This document shows, in pieces, positions 36,564 through 44,828 of a stretch of 59,872 nucleotides of DNA. The notes below the pieces were generated by a model. It did no database searches. It worked only from the letters and a program-made list of their open reading frames with translations, and was not told where the DNA came from. Position 1 is the stretch's first letter, and each line of letters starts with the position of its first letter. Made by a program: the position numbers and the translations under genes. Origin of the DNA: Sphingobium chlorophenolicum (GTDB lineage: Bacteria; Pseudomonadota; Alphaproteobacteria; Sphingomonadales; Sphingomonadaceae); NCBI RefSeq assembly GCF_000722875.1, contig NZ_JFHR01000029.1:1-59872 (forward strand), written 5' to 3'.

Positions 36564-38669
36564 ATGCTACGCCAATATGAACTTGTCGAACGGGTAAAGC
36601 GCTACGATCCGGATGCGGACGAAGCGATGATCAACCGCGCCTATGTGTTTTCGGTCCAGAAACATGGCAGCCAGAAGCGCGCCAGCGGAGACCCCTATTT
36701 CAGCCATCCGATTGAAGTCGCAGGCATTTTGACCGACTTCAACCTGGACGACCAGACCATCGTGACCGCGCTGCTGCACGACACGATAGAGGATACGCTG
36801 GTCACCTATGCGGAGATTGAGCAGGCCTTTGGCAAGGACGTCGCCAAGATGGTCGACGGCGTGACGAAGCTCAGCAAGATCGAGGCCATGTCCGAAAATG
36901 AGCGGGCGGCGGAGAATCTGCGCAAATTCCTGCTCGCCATGTCGGACGATATCCGGGTGCTGCTGGTGAAGCTGGCCGACCGGCTGCACAATATGCGCAC
37001 GCTGCACTTCATCAAGAATGAGCAGAAGCGCCGCCGCATCGCCCGCGAGACGATGGACATCTATGCCCCGCTGGCGGAGCGGATCGGCATGTACGACTTC
37101 ATGCGCGAGATGCAGTTGCTCGCCTTCCGCGAACTGGAGCCGGAAGCCTATGACAGCATCACCAAGCGGCTGGAACAACTGAAGGAAGGCGGCCATGACA
37201 AGGTCGACCGGATCGGCGCGGAACTGCAACTGCTGCTGGGCGGCAAGGGGCTGCCGGTCACGGTGTCGGGCCGGGAAAAGCATCCCTATTCCATCTGGAA
37301 GAAGATGCAGGAGCGCCATATCAGCTTCGAGCAACTGACCGACGTCATGGCGTTCCGCGTGATCACCGAGACGACGGAGGATTGCTACCGCGCATTGGGC
37401 GTCATCCACCAGACCTATAAAATGGTGCCAGGGCGGTTCAAGGATTATATCTCCACGCCCAAACGCAACGGCTATCGCTCGCTGCACACCACGGTCATCC
37501 ATCAGGACAATGCCCGGATCGAGGTGCAGATCCGCAGCCGCGACATGCATCATGATGCCGAACTGGGTCTGGCGGCGCATTGGGCCTACAAGCAGCGCGG
37601 CGACGCCAGCGACCATCAGGCGGCGTGGCTGCGCGACCTGGTGGAAATATTGGAACAGAGCCAGGACGCGGACGAACTGCTCGAACATACGCGCATGGCG
37701 ATGTATCAGGACCGCATCTTCGCCTTCTCCCCCAAGGGCGAACTGCACCAGTTGCCCAAGGGGTCGACCCCGGTCGACTTCGCCTATGCGGTGCATACGT
37801 CGCTGGGCAACCAGACGGTGGGCGCGAAGGTCAACGGCCGGGTCGTGCCGCTGCGCACCACGCTGGAAAATGGCGATCAGGTCGAGATATTGAAGTCGGA
37901 GGGGCAGGAGCCGCAGCCGGGCTGGCTGACCTTCGCCATCACCGGCAAGGCCCGCGCCGCCATCCGCCGCTATATCCGCCAGAAGCAGCGCGGCGAGGAA
38001 GTGGCGCTGGGCGAGAAGCTCTATGAAGAGATTATCGGCCGTTTCTCCCCCGAACTGGCGAGCGAACTGGGCGACAAGGCGCTGAAGGCGGCGTTGAAAC
38101 GGCTGAAGCTGGATGATCGCGCTTCGCTGATGGTCGCCATCGCCACGCATCGCCTGCTCGATTCGGAGGTAATGGAGGCGCTTATTCCCGGCTCCACCAG
38201 CGCGGAGGGGATGGAGGAAGCTCATCCGCGCCAGCATGCTCCGGTCTCGATCCGCGGCCTGACGCCGGGCATCGCCTATAATCTGGGCGACTGCTGCCAC
38301 CCCGTTCCCGGCGACCGCATCGTCGGCGTCCGCCGCACCGGAGAGCCGATCGAGGTTCACACCATCGACTGCCGCTCGCTGGAGGTGGATCAGGACGATG
38401 ATTGGGTCGACCTGAGCTGGGACAGCAAGTCGAAGGGCGGCACGGCGCGGCTGTCGGTGATCGTGAAGAACCAGCCGGGCGCGCTGGCCGCCGTCACCAA
38501 TGTGTTCGGCGCGACCAAGGCGAACATTCTGAACCTGCAACTGGTGAACCGCGAAGGGCCGTTCCACACCGACATCATCGATCTGGAGGTGGCGGACGCG
38601 CAGCATCTGAACCGGATTTTGTCGGCGCTGCGCGGGTTGGATACGGTGGTGCAGGCGGATCGGGTTTAG
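36564..38669 (+). CDS. rel: Bifunctional (p)ppGpp synthetase/hydrolase Rel
   Basis: 701 residues from ATG 36564 (MLRQYELVERVKRYDPDADE). The N-terminal HD hydrolase is intact (ALLHDTIEDT, LLVKLADRLHNMRTL), so it should degrade ppGpp. The synthetase domain shows GREKHPYSIWKKM, STPKRNGYRSLHTTV and IEVQIRSRDMHHDAE. Then come the TGS domain (IFAFSPKGELHQLPKGSTPVDFAYAVHT), zinc-finger-like region with DCCHPVPGDRIVG and a C-terminal ACT domain. Alphaproteobacteria usually have one such enzyme for stringent control. Confidence 0.97.
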   Translation: MLRQYELVERVKRYDPDADEAMINRAYVFSVQKHGSQKRASGDPYFSHPIEVAGILTDFNLDDQTIVTALLHDTIEDTLVTYAEIEQAFGKDVAKMVDGVTKLSKIEAMSENERAAENLRKFLLAMSDDIRVLLVKLADRLHNMRTLHFIKNEQKRRRIARETMDIYAPLAERIGMYDFMREMQLLAFRELEPEAYDSITKRLEQLKEGGHDKVDRIGAELQLLLGGKGLPVTVSGREKHPYSIWKKMQERHISFEQLTDVMAFRVITETTEDCYRALGVIHQTYKMVPGRFKDYISTPKRNGYRSLHTTVIHQDNARIEVQIRSRDMHHDAELGLAAHWAYKQRGDASDHQAAWLRDLVEILEQSQDADELLEHTRMAMYQDRIFAFSPKGELHQLPKGSTPVDFAYAVHTSLGNQTVGAKVNGRVVPLRTTLENGDQVEILKSEGQEPQPGWLTFAITGKARAAIRRYIRQKQRGEEVALGEKLYEEIIGRFSPELASELGDKALKAALKRLKLDDRASLMVAIATHRLLDSEVMEALIPGSTSAEGMEEAHPRQHAPVSIRGLTPGIAYNLGDCCHPVPGDRIVGVRRTGEPIEVHTIDCRSLEVDQDDDWVDLSWDSKSKGGTARLSVIVKNQPGALAAVTNVFGATKANILNLQLVNREGPFHTDIIDLEVADAQHLNRILSALRGLDTVVQADRV

Positions 38670-38683
38670 AACGGACCTATCCT

Positions 38684-38824
38684 ATTCCTCCCCATCGGTA
38701 GATGGGGAGGGGGACCGCCGCTGAAAGCGGTGGTGGAGGGGAATGGGGCACGACCTCCGCATTTCCCCTCCACCACCGCCTTCGGCGGCGGTCCCCCTCC
38801 CCATGCTTCGCATAGGGAGGATTT
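38684..38824. repeat. Interspersed palindromic repeat A, copy 5
   Basis: ATTCCTCCCCATCGGTAGATG at the left end (GGGAGGGGGACC following), CATAGGGAGGATTT at the right. The inner stem GACCGCCGCTGAAAGCGGTGG shows compensated changes relative to other copies. No CACGTG module. It separates rel from the rplJ leader. Confidence 0.92.
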
Positions 38825-39101
38825 GACAGGGCGCGGCCAAATCTGTAGGGGCGCGCTCAGCGGACCCCCTTGGGGGTCTTCCGTCCGAGACAGTTGGTGA
38901 AGGGAATATGCCCTTCTTAATTTCCAGCCTAGACGGGGAAAAGTTCTTTGCCGGCCGGGCGCAAGCGCCTGTCCGGGTCTGCCTGTTTTTCCTGAGGGAT
39001 GCGGGCCGGTCGATCTCTCCCCTTCGGACCAATGCCCCGCGCAAGTCGCGGGTTTTTGCCGTTCTCCGGACGTTCCGGGGAACATGAAGTGGAGTAAAGG
39101 C
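38825..39101 (+). promoter_or_regulatory. Long structured leader of rplJ-rplL (probable L10 autoregulation)
   Basis: 277 bp without a gene in front of rplJ. It holds several strong hairpins, for example GACCCCCTTGGGGGTC near 38873, CCGGGCGCAAGCGCCTGTCCGG near 38957 and CCGCGCAAGTCGCGG near 39041. L10-L12 leader autoregulation is known in other bacteria; here it is inferred from position and structure. The promoter cannot be pinned down. Confidence 0.5.
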
Positions 39102-39617
39102 ATGGATCGTAATCAGAAAGCTGAGGTCGTTTCCGCGCTGAACGCATATCTGGCCGATGTCGGCGTGGTCGTCGTGACCCGCAACCTCGGGCTGACGGTC
39201 GCTCAGTCGACCCAGCTTCGCCAGAAGATGCGCGATGCCGGCGGCACCTACAAGGTTACGAAGAACCGCCTCGCCAAGATCGCCCTTGAAGGCACCAGCT
39301 ACACCGGCATCAGCGACCTGCTGACCGGCCCGGTTGGCCTCGCCTCCTCGGCCGATCCGGTCGCAGCCGCCAAGGTTGCGGTCGAATTCGCCAAGACCAA
39401 CGACAAGCTTGAGATCGTTGGCGGCGCGATGGGCGAAGTGTTGCTGAACGCGGAGGGCGTCAAGGCGCTCGCCTCGATGCCGTCGCTGGATGAACTGCGC
39501 GCAAAGCTGGTCGGCCTTCTGGTCGCCCCGGCTACCAAGCTCGCAACCGTCACCCAGGCGCCGGCTGCTCAGCTCGCACGGGTCTTCAACGCCTATGCGG
39601 AAAAGAACGCGGCCTGA
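39102..39617 (+). CDS. rplJ: 50S ribosomal protein L10
   Basis: 171 residues from ATG 39102 ([21 protein letters not shown]); an in-frame ATG 18 bp upstream is disfavoured because GGAGTAAAGG lies between them. Signature [19 protein letters not shown] and [16 protein letters not shown]. The C-terminal helix ([14 protein letters not shown]) docks L7/L12 dimers in the ribosomal stalk. Its first-position partner rplL follows after 78 bp. Confidence 0.98.
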   Translation: MDRNQKAEVVSALNAYLADVGVVVVTRNLGLTVAQSTQLRQKMRDAGGTYKVTKNRLAKIALEGTSYTGISDLLTGPVGLASSADPVAAAKVAVEFAKTNDKLEIVGGAMGEVLLNAEGVKALASMPSLDELRAKLVGLLVAPATKLATVTQAPAAQLARVFNAYAEKNAA

Positions 39618-39695
39618 GGGCTTCGGATTTTTCCGGAATACCGTTTTCAACTCTCATTCAAGGGGCCTGTGCCCCGCCCAGAAGGGAATATCAAC

Positions 39696-40076
39696 ATGGC
39701 AGACATCAATGCACTGGTCGACCAGCTCTCGGCCCTGACCGTTCTCGAAGCCGCTGAGCTCTCCAAGGCTCTGGAAGAAAAGTGGGGCGTTTCGGCCGCC
39801 GCTGCCGTCGCTGTGGCCGCTCCGGCCGGTGGCGCTGCCGGCGCCGCTCCCGCTGAAGAAGCCAAGGACGAATTCGACGTCGTCCTGACCGGCGACGGCG
39901 GCAAGAAGATCAACGTCATCAAGGAAGTCCGCGCCATCACCGGCCTGGGCCTGACCGAAGCCAAGGCTCTGGTCGAAGGCGCGCCGAAGGCCGTCAAGGA
40001 AGGCGTTGGCAAGGACGAAGCCGAGAAGCTCAAGAAGCAGCTCGAAGAAGCCGGCGCGACCGTCGAACTCAAGTAA
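39696..40076 (+). CDS. rplL: 50S ribosomal protein L7/L12
   Basis: 126 residues. N-terminal dimerisation domain ([31 protein letters not shown]), an Ala/Gly/Pro hinge (residues 35-52), and the C-terminal factor-binding domain ([39 protein letters not shown]). AGAAGGGA precedes the start. A strong terminator at 40136 closes the operon; rpoB does not follow in the window. Confidence 0.98.
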   Translation: MADINALVDQLSALTVLEAAELSKALEEKWGVSAAAAVAVAAPAGGAAGAAPAEEAKDEFDVVLTGDGGKKINVIKEVRAITGLGLTEAKALVEGAPKAVKEGVGKDEAEKLKKQLEEAGATVELK

Positions 40077-40135
40077 GTTCGGGTCGGGCCTCGCACTTGC
40101 GGGGCCTAGCTGCCCGGCTCGCGCTGGGAGAATTG

Positions 40136-40167
40136 GGGCGGTGCCTGATGGCGCCGCCCTTTTTCTT
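40136..40167 (+). terminator. Terminator of the rplJ-rplL operon
   Basis: GGGCGGTGCC, loop TGAT, GGCGCCGCCC, then TTTTTCTTTG. Confidence 0.93.
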
Positions 40168-40203
40168 TGCGTGATGGTGTGGGGTGGAAGGTGGACCTGC
40201 CCT

Positions 40204-40337
40204 ATTCCTCCCCATCGAGAGATGGGGAGGGGGACCAGCAGAAGGCTGGTGGAGGGGAATGGGGCACGACCTCCGAATTTCCCCTCCACCATGCTGCGCA
40301 TGGTCCCCCTCCCCACGCTGCGCGTAGGGAGGATTTA
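40204..40337. repeat. Interspersed palindromic repeat A, copy 6
   Basis: ATTCCTCCCCATCGAGAGATGG and CGCGTAGGGAGGATTT ends, core arms GCTGGTGGAGGGGAATGG and TTTCCCCTCCACCAT. No CACGTG module. Located between convergent rplL and the racemase gene. Confidence 0.92.
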
Positions 40338-40344
40338 GTGGCAG

Positions 40345-41037
40345 CTATTCGCCCAGGATCACGTCCACGCCGGCGCGGGCGTGGATGCTGGTGCCGTCAT
40401 AGATGGGCAGCACGTTCGCCTTCACGTCGACGATCATCTCCAGTTCGGTGCAGGCCAGGATCGCCGCCTGCACCTGTTCCTTGGCGATGTCGGTCAATTC
40501 CGACTTCATATAGCGTTCGGACTCGCGGCTGACCTTGCCGATGGTCAGTTCGTCATAGACGATCCGGTCGATCCGCTCGGCCAGTTCCATGTCGGGCGGC
40601 AGCAGGGAGATGCCGTGCGCCACCAGCCGCTGGCGATAGAATTTCTCCGTCATCACGTTGCGCGTGCCGATCAGCGCGGCCTTTTCGATGCCGTCGGCCT
40701 GCATCCTGCGCCCGACTGCCTCGGCAATGTTGATGATCGGGATGTCCACGCCCGCCTGCACCTCGTCATAGACGCGGTGCATGGAGTTGGCGCAGATCAG
40801 CAGCGCCGCCGCGCCGCCCTGTTCCAGACGGCGCGCGGAGGCGGTCAGCACTTGCGCCGCATGCGCCCATTCCTGTTCAGTGGTGGAGCGGCCTATGTCC
40901 GCGAAATCCAGGCTTTCGATCAGCAGCGGGGCGCTGTGCTGGCCGCCTTTGGCGCGGTACACGGCCTGGTTGATGATCTGATAATAGCGCGCCGTCGACG
41001 TCCAGCTAAGACCGCCTATCAGACCGAGCTTCCTCAT
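40345..41037 (-). CDS. Aspartate/glutamate racemase family protein
   Basis: 230 residues. Two catalytic cysteines at the expected places: C82 in LLICANSMHRVYDE and C196 in ILACTELEMIV. The opening KLGLIGGLSWTSTARYYQIIN is typical of the YgeA/RacX branch, PLP-independent amino-acid racemases of broad specificity. Could be an aspartate or other amino-acid racemase, or a decarboxylase relative. It is followed upstream by the transhydrogenase-like cassette on the same strand, without obvious functional link. Confidence 0.9.
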   Translation of the reverse strand: MRKLGLIGGLSWTSTARYYQIINQAVYRAKGGQHSAPLLIESLDFADIGRSTTEQEWAHAAQVLTASARRLEQGGAAALLICANSMHRVYDEVQAGVDIPIINIAEAVGRRMQADGIEKAALIGTRNVMTEKFYRQRLVAHGISLLPPDMELAERIDRIVYDELTIGKVSRESERYMKSELTDIAKEQVQAAILACTELEMIVDVKANVLPIYDGTSIHARAGVDVILGE

Positions 41038-41096
41038 TTATCCGCTTACCCCAATGCGCCGCAGGGCCGAAAGGGCCTGCCTCTTCCTGCGAAGCG

Positions 41097-41900
41097 TTAA
41101 GGATGGCGTTCCGCGTCGGCAAGCCCCTTCCTGCCCGGCCCGCCGCAAAGGCGCGCGCAGAACAGGCTTCCCGCCGCGCCCGCCAGCCCGCCCGCGACGG
41201 CCATCGCCATATTTTCCATAAGGAAAGCGGAAGCCGCGACGGCCCAGCCGGAAAAGCCGCCGATCAGCGCCAGGGCAGGCCCGGTCCCGGCGTCCATGGC
41301 CCTTTTCGTCAGCCCGCGTCCCGCGAACAGCGCCGCCCCGCCGCATGCCAGGAGGCGGCCGACCTCCGGAGTCGCGGCGAACGCCCAGACGAGTCCGCCG
41401 GTCGCCAACAGCATCACGCCCCCGGTCAGGACATGCCCGCGCCCGGCCGGTCCACGCCGCAGGATGCTCGCCGCGCCCGCGCAGGCCATCGCGCCCCAGG
41501 CGATGACAGCGGCCATGGCGGCGGCGGCATCGACGCGCAGCCGGTCCGTCGCATCGTCCAATAAGCCGAAGGCGTGGGGATCGCGCCAGGCTGCTCCGCC
41601 GAGGAGGAGCGCCGCCAGCCCGGCGAGGCCGATCAACCCGGCCAGCAACGCAGGAAGGGCGGACCGGGGCACGCCGCGCCCCAGCGCCAGCCCGATCGCG
41701 CCGCCGGTGATCAGCGCCGCGCAGATGTGCGGCAGGGCCATGACATCATGGCTGTAGAGCGTCACCGCCCCGGCCACCACCATCGCGGCCAGCGCCAGAT
41801 GCGCCCGTCGCCGAAGCGCTGAAGGCACGAGCAGGGCCGCCGCGAACAGCAGGGCCGCCAGCGACCAGCCGGTGAGGACCGTTGGAGTCATGTCTTCCAT
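41097..41900 (-). CDS. Degenerate PntB-like membrane domain, no NADP(H)-binding domain
   Basis: 267 residues, about eight hydrophobic segments. Alignment with the membrane part of transhydrogenase PntB is clear: ALITGGAIGLALGRGVPRSALPALLAGLIGLAGLAALLLG and GGFSGWAVAASAFLMENMAMAVAGGLAGAAGS correspond to the AMVIGGAIG, ILHSFVGLAAVLVG and NSYSGWAAAAAG regions. The whole C-terminal NADP(H) domain is absent. Residues matching E. coli His91, Asp213 and Asn222 are Ile90, Gly205 and Gly214, so the known proton pathway is lost. ATG at 41900 overlaps the stop of the upstream gene (TGATG). Function unknown. Confidence 0.8.
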   Translation of the reverse strand: MEDMTPTVLTGWSLAALLFAAALLVPSALRRRAHLALAAMVVAGAVTLYSHDVMALPHICAALITGGAIGLALGRGVPRSALPALLAGLIGLAGLAALLLGGAAWRDPHAFGLLDDATDRLRVDAAAAMAAVIAWGAMACAGAASILRRGPAGRGHVLTGGVMLLATGGLVWAFAATPEVGRLLACGGAALFAGRGLTKRAMDAGTGPALALIGGFSGWAVAASAFLMENMAMAVAGGLAGAAGSLFCARLCGGPGRKGLADAERHP

Positions 41901-42169
41901 CACGGTTCAGGAGGCGCGCCGAACCGCAGCGCCGCGATGAAGCCGCCGCACAGCCCCGCACTGCCCGCCACGATGGCGAGCAGGCCCAGGGTCCGCGCCG
42001 CGCTGCCGCCCGCCTCCGCCGCGACGATGAGCGCGCCGATCACTATCGCGGACGACAGCATCTGGAGGATGGCGACCAGCGGCCAGCCGTCATCCGGCCG
42101 CGCCCGCCACGCCGCGACCGCCCCCAGGACGCAGGCGGCCGAAAAGGCGATCAGGACAGGGACAGTCAA
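41900..42169 (-). CDS. PntA2-like small membrane subunit
   Basis: 89 residues with a TTG start at 42169 (no ATG available). Three helices. LQMLSSAIVIGALIVAAEAGGSAARTLGLLAIVAGSAGLCGGFIAALRF matches the alpha-2 membrane subunit of proton-translocating transhydrogenase (NAISSVIIVGAL..., LGLLAVVLASVNIFGGF). The NAD-binding alpha-1 subunit, which normally precedes it, is missing: only 111 bp separate this gene from the oxidase subunit IV gene. Translationally coupled to the PntB-like gene. Confidence 0.72.
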   Translation of the reverse strand: MTVPVLIAFSAACVLGAVAAWRARPDDGWPLVAILQMLSSAIVIGALIVAAEAGGSAARTLGLLAIVAGSAGLCGGFIAALRFGAPPEP

Positions 42170-42280
42170 GCCCCGCCGCGCCTGCCTGCGCGGCTGGCCG
42201 AGGGAGAAAAGGGATGCGGCAGGGAAGGATGGGGCAATGCTCTATCCCTCAGGAAAGGCGCAATCGCCCCGCAGCCTGGC

Positions 42281-42406
42281 TTAGCTGGCGATCAGCAGCA
42301 CGACCAGGGCGCCGACCGCAACGCTGGCGACCGTGCCCCATTTGATGAGGGCCACGAACCCCGCGTAGGTCTGGTTCGCGCTGTCCATATTAGATTCCGA
42401 CGCCAT
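42281..42406 (-). CDS. aa3-type cytochrome c oxidase subunit IV-like protein
   Basis: A 41-residue one-helix protein: MASESNMDSANQTYAGFVALI then KWGTVASVAVGALVVLLIAS. The YAGF-x(3)-IKWGT pattern is the signature of the small bacterial COX subunit IV family. GAGGGAC provides the ribosome binding site. Such a gene typically precedes pntA-pntB in sphingomonads, as it does here in front of the reduced transhydrogenase cassette. Main oxidase genes are not near. Confidence 0.85.
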   Translation of the reverse strand: MASESNMDSANQTYAGFVALIKWGTVASVAVGALVVLLIAS

Positions 42407-42601
42407 GCTCTGTCCCTCTCTGTTTCCGGGCCGCCGGCCGCAAAGGCCAGGTCGAAAAGGGTTCGGCCCGTTCGTCGGCATCCTCTTATCGTCAAGCCAT
42501 GCCCCCCTCAAGCCGGGGCGGGCAAGAAAATCTTTTCGGTTAAGCGGGTCTTTACCCCTCTGCCCTACCTTCGGGCGCTAAGGTCGCAAATGAGGGGTAA
42601 G

Positions 42602-44050
42602 ATGGCGCGCGACGGCGTTCCGATGCTGATGTTGATCGATGACGAGCCTGCGCAGCGCAGGCTCGTCTCCGCCCTGGCGGCCCGCGCCGGTTGGCGCACC
42701 ATCTTCGCCAATGACGGGGATACCGCCATCGCGACGCTGGGCACGCAGGACGGCATGCGGCTGGATGCGGTGCTGCTGGACCAGTGGAGTCCAAGCTACG
42801 AACCCACCGGCCTGATCCGCGAATTGCGCGCTCGGCGCCCGGCCCTGCCCATCATGATCCTGACCGCGCACAATAATGTCGCGGTCGCGGTGGAGGCGAT
42901 GCGGGCGGGCGCGACCGACTATCTGGCCAAGCCGATCGCGCCGGAAAGGCTGCTCGCCGCGCTGAACGCCACATTGAACGGCGAACATGGCAAGGGCGAG
43001 TTGCGGCCGCTGACGGAGAAGATTCCCGCCGCCCTGTCGTTCGAGGATGTGGTGGGCGCCGCGCCGCAGTTCCGCGCCGCGCTGGCCATCGCGGCCAAGG
43101 CCGCCCGCGCCCGCGTGCCCGTGTTGATCGAGGGTGAAAGCGGCGTCGGCAAGGACGTTCTGGCCCGCGCCATCCATGCCGCATCGCCCCGCCACAAGCA
43201 GGCGATGATCACGGTGAATTGCGGCGCCATTCCCGCCAATCTGGTCGAATCCGACCTGTTCGGTCATGAGCGTGGCGCCTTCACCGGGGCCTTCGACCGG
43301 CAGGTGGGCAAGTTCGTCGCCGCCGACATGGGCACCATCTTCCTGGACGAAGTCAGCGAAATGCCGCTGGACGCACAGGTGAAGCTGCTGCGGGTGTTGC
43401 AGGACGGAGAGGTGCAGCCCATCGGCGCGCGCCGCCCGATCCATGTCGACGTCCGCGTCATCGCCGCCACCAACAAGCGGCTGCATGACGAGATAGAGGC
43501 GGGGCGGTTCCGCGAGGATCTTTATTATCGCCTCAACGTGGTCCAACTCACCATTCCACCGCTGCGCGACCGGCTGGGCGACGTGCCTGCCCTGTGCCGC
43601 CACCTGCTCACCCGCATCGCCGGTCAGCCGGGAATGCGCGGGCTGGGCCTGACCGACGACGCGCTGGCGCTGCTGATGCAGCATGACTGGCCGGGCAATG
43701 TCCGGCAGCTTCAGAATGCGCTGTTCCGGGCGGCGGTGCTGTGCGAGGGCGACGCGCTGACGGCGCAGGATTTTCCGGAGATCGCGGCCCATATCCGGGG
43801 GCGGGCGACGGGCGACACGCCGCATGCGCGACTGCGCGCCGTGCCGCAGCCCCATCGCGAAGCCGCGGGCATCACCCTGTTCGAAGGCGACGGCCATGTC
43901 CGCCAGTTGGCCGAGATCGAAGCGGATGTGATCCGCCTGGCCATCGGCCATTATCGTGGGCGCATGACCGAAGTGGCCCGGCGGCTGGGGATCGGCCGTT
44001 CGACCCTTTATCGCAAGCTGGCCGAACTGGGGATCGACAGCGCAGCCTGA
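42602..44050 (+). CDS. Sigma-54-dependent NtrC-type response regulator
   Basis: 482 residues from ATG 42602, preferred over 42590 because GAGGGGTAAG precedes it. Receiver ([13 protein letters not shown], phosphoacceptor in [24 protein letters not shown]), then an AAA+ domain with Walker [14 protein letters not shown], the sigma-54-contacting GAFTGA motif in [13 protein letters not shown], Walker [13 protein letters not shown], arginine finger region [11 protein letters not shown], and a Fis-type helix-turn-helix ([23 protein letters not shown]). No cognate kinase is adjacent. It reads away from the coxIV/pnt-like cassette. Confidence 0.95.
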   Translation: MARDGVPMLMLIDDEPAQRRLVSALAARAGWRTIFANDGDTAIATLGTQDGMRLDAVLLDQWSPSYEPTGLIRELRARRPALPIMILTAHNNVAVAVEAMRAGATDYLAKPIAPERLLAALNATLNGEHGKGELRPLTEKIPAALSFEDVVGAAPQFRAALAIAAKAARARVPVLIEGESGVGKDVLARAIHAASPRHKQAMITVNCGAIPANLVESDLFGHERGAFTGAFDRQVGKFVAADMGTIFLDEVSEMPLDAQVKLLRVLQDGEVQPIGARRPIHVDVRVIAATNKRLHDEIEAGRFREDLYYRLNVVQLTIPPLRDRLGDVPALCRHLLTRIAGQPGMRGLGLTDDALALLMQHDWPGNVRQLQNALFRAAVLCEGDALTAQDFPEIAAHIRGRATGDTPHARLRAVPQPHREAAGITLFEGDGHVRQLAEIEADVIRLAIGHYRGRMTEVARRLGIGRSTLYRKLAELGIDSAA

Positions 44051-44138
44051 CCGGCGCGGCCCCGCCGCTCCATCGCCCCATCGCGGGATCGGCGGCTGCG
44101 GCGTTGAAATGTCGCGGCGGCTATGCTTTGGGAGGGGA

Positions 44139-44762
44139 ATGAAGAGCTTTTCCCTTGCCGTCGCCATGCCCCTGTTGCTGCTGGTCGCCTGCGGCCGCGC
44201 CGAACCTGTCGAGGATCTGCCGAGCCAGGAGGAACTGGCCGCCGCCGCCAATGCCGCCGCCGCGAAGGCGATGGCCAGCGCCAAGGCGGACACCCCGGCA
44301 TCCCGCAATTATGTGAATGTCGAGCGCGGCTTTTCCATCACCTTCCCCGAAGGATGGGAAAAGGACGCCGCCGCGAGCAATGCCGACGGCATGGTCTATC
44401 AGGACCCCGGCGCGGGCGCGGATGTCCGCATCTTCTGGCAGAAGAAGGATGGGGAGCAGACGTTGCAGCAGATCGTCGCGACGGTGAATGAAGGGTCCGA
44501 AGGGGTCAGCGGCGATTTCGTCGGCGACAATGAATATCGCGGCACGGCCAATGACGGCGAAGGCAATAATGTCGCCCTGCGCCTGATGAAGCAGCCGGAC
44601 GGCTCCATCGTCACGGCCAGCTTCGTCTATCCCGAAATGCTGAGCGAGCAATATCAGGCGATGGCGGAAAGGACGCTGGACAGCCTGCGCATCTTCGCGC
44701 CCAGGGACCGGACGCCCGAAGGCGCGGTTCCGGCGGCGGGGAGCAATGCTGCGCGGCCTTGA
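44139..44762 (+). CDS. Lipoprotein of unknown function
   Basis: 207 residues from ATG 44139 with GGGAGGGGA upstream. Lipobox LLLVAC at residue 18, then an Ala-rich helical stretch (SQEELAAAANAAAAKAMASAKAD). The rest (YVNVERGFSITFPEGWEKDAAASNADGMVYQDP, MAERTLDSLRIF) resembles PsbP/LpqN-like domains that open with a FSITFPEGW motif. No catalytic residues are evident. Confidence 0.82.
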   Translation: MKSFSLAVAMPLLLLVACGRAEPVEDLPSQEELAAAANAAAAKAMASAKADTPASRNYVNVERGFSITFPEGWEKDAAASNADGMVYQDPGAGADVRIFWQKKDGEQTLQQIVATVNEGSEGVSGDFVGDNEYRGTANDGEGNNVALRLMKQPDGSIVTASFVYPEMLSEQYQAMAERTLDSLRIFAPRDRTPEGAVPAAGSNAARP

Positions 44763-44828
44763 TATCGTGGTGACTGGGGAAAAGGCGCGGGCTGCGCCAA
44801 TCCCCTCCGCCATCGGCCGAGCTGACGG

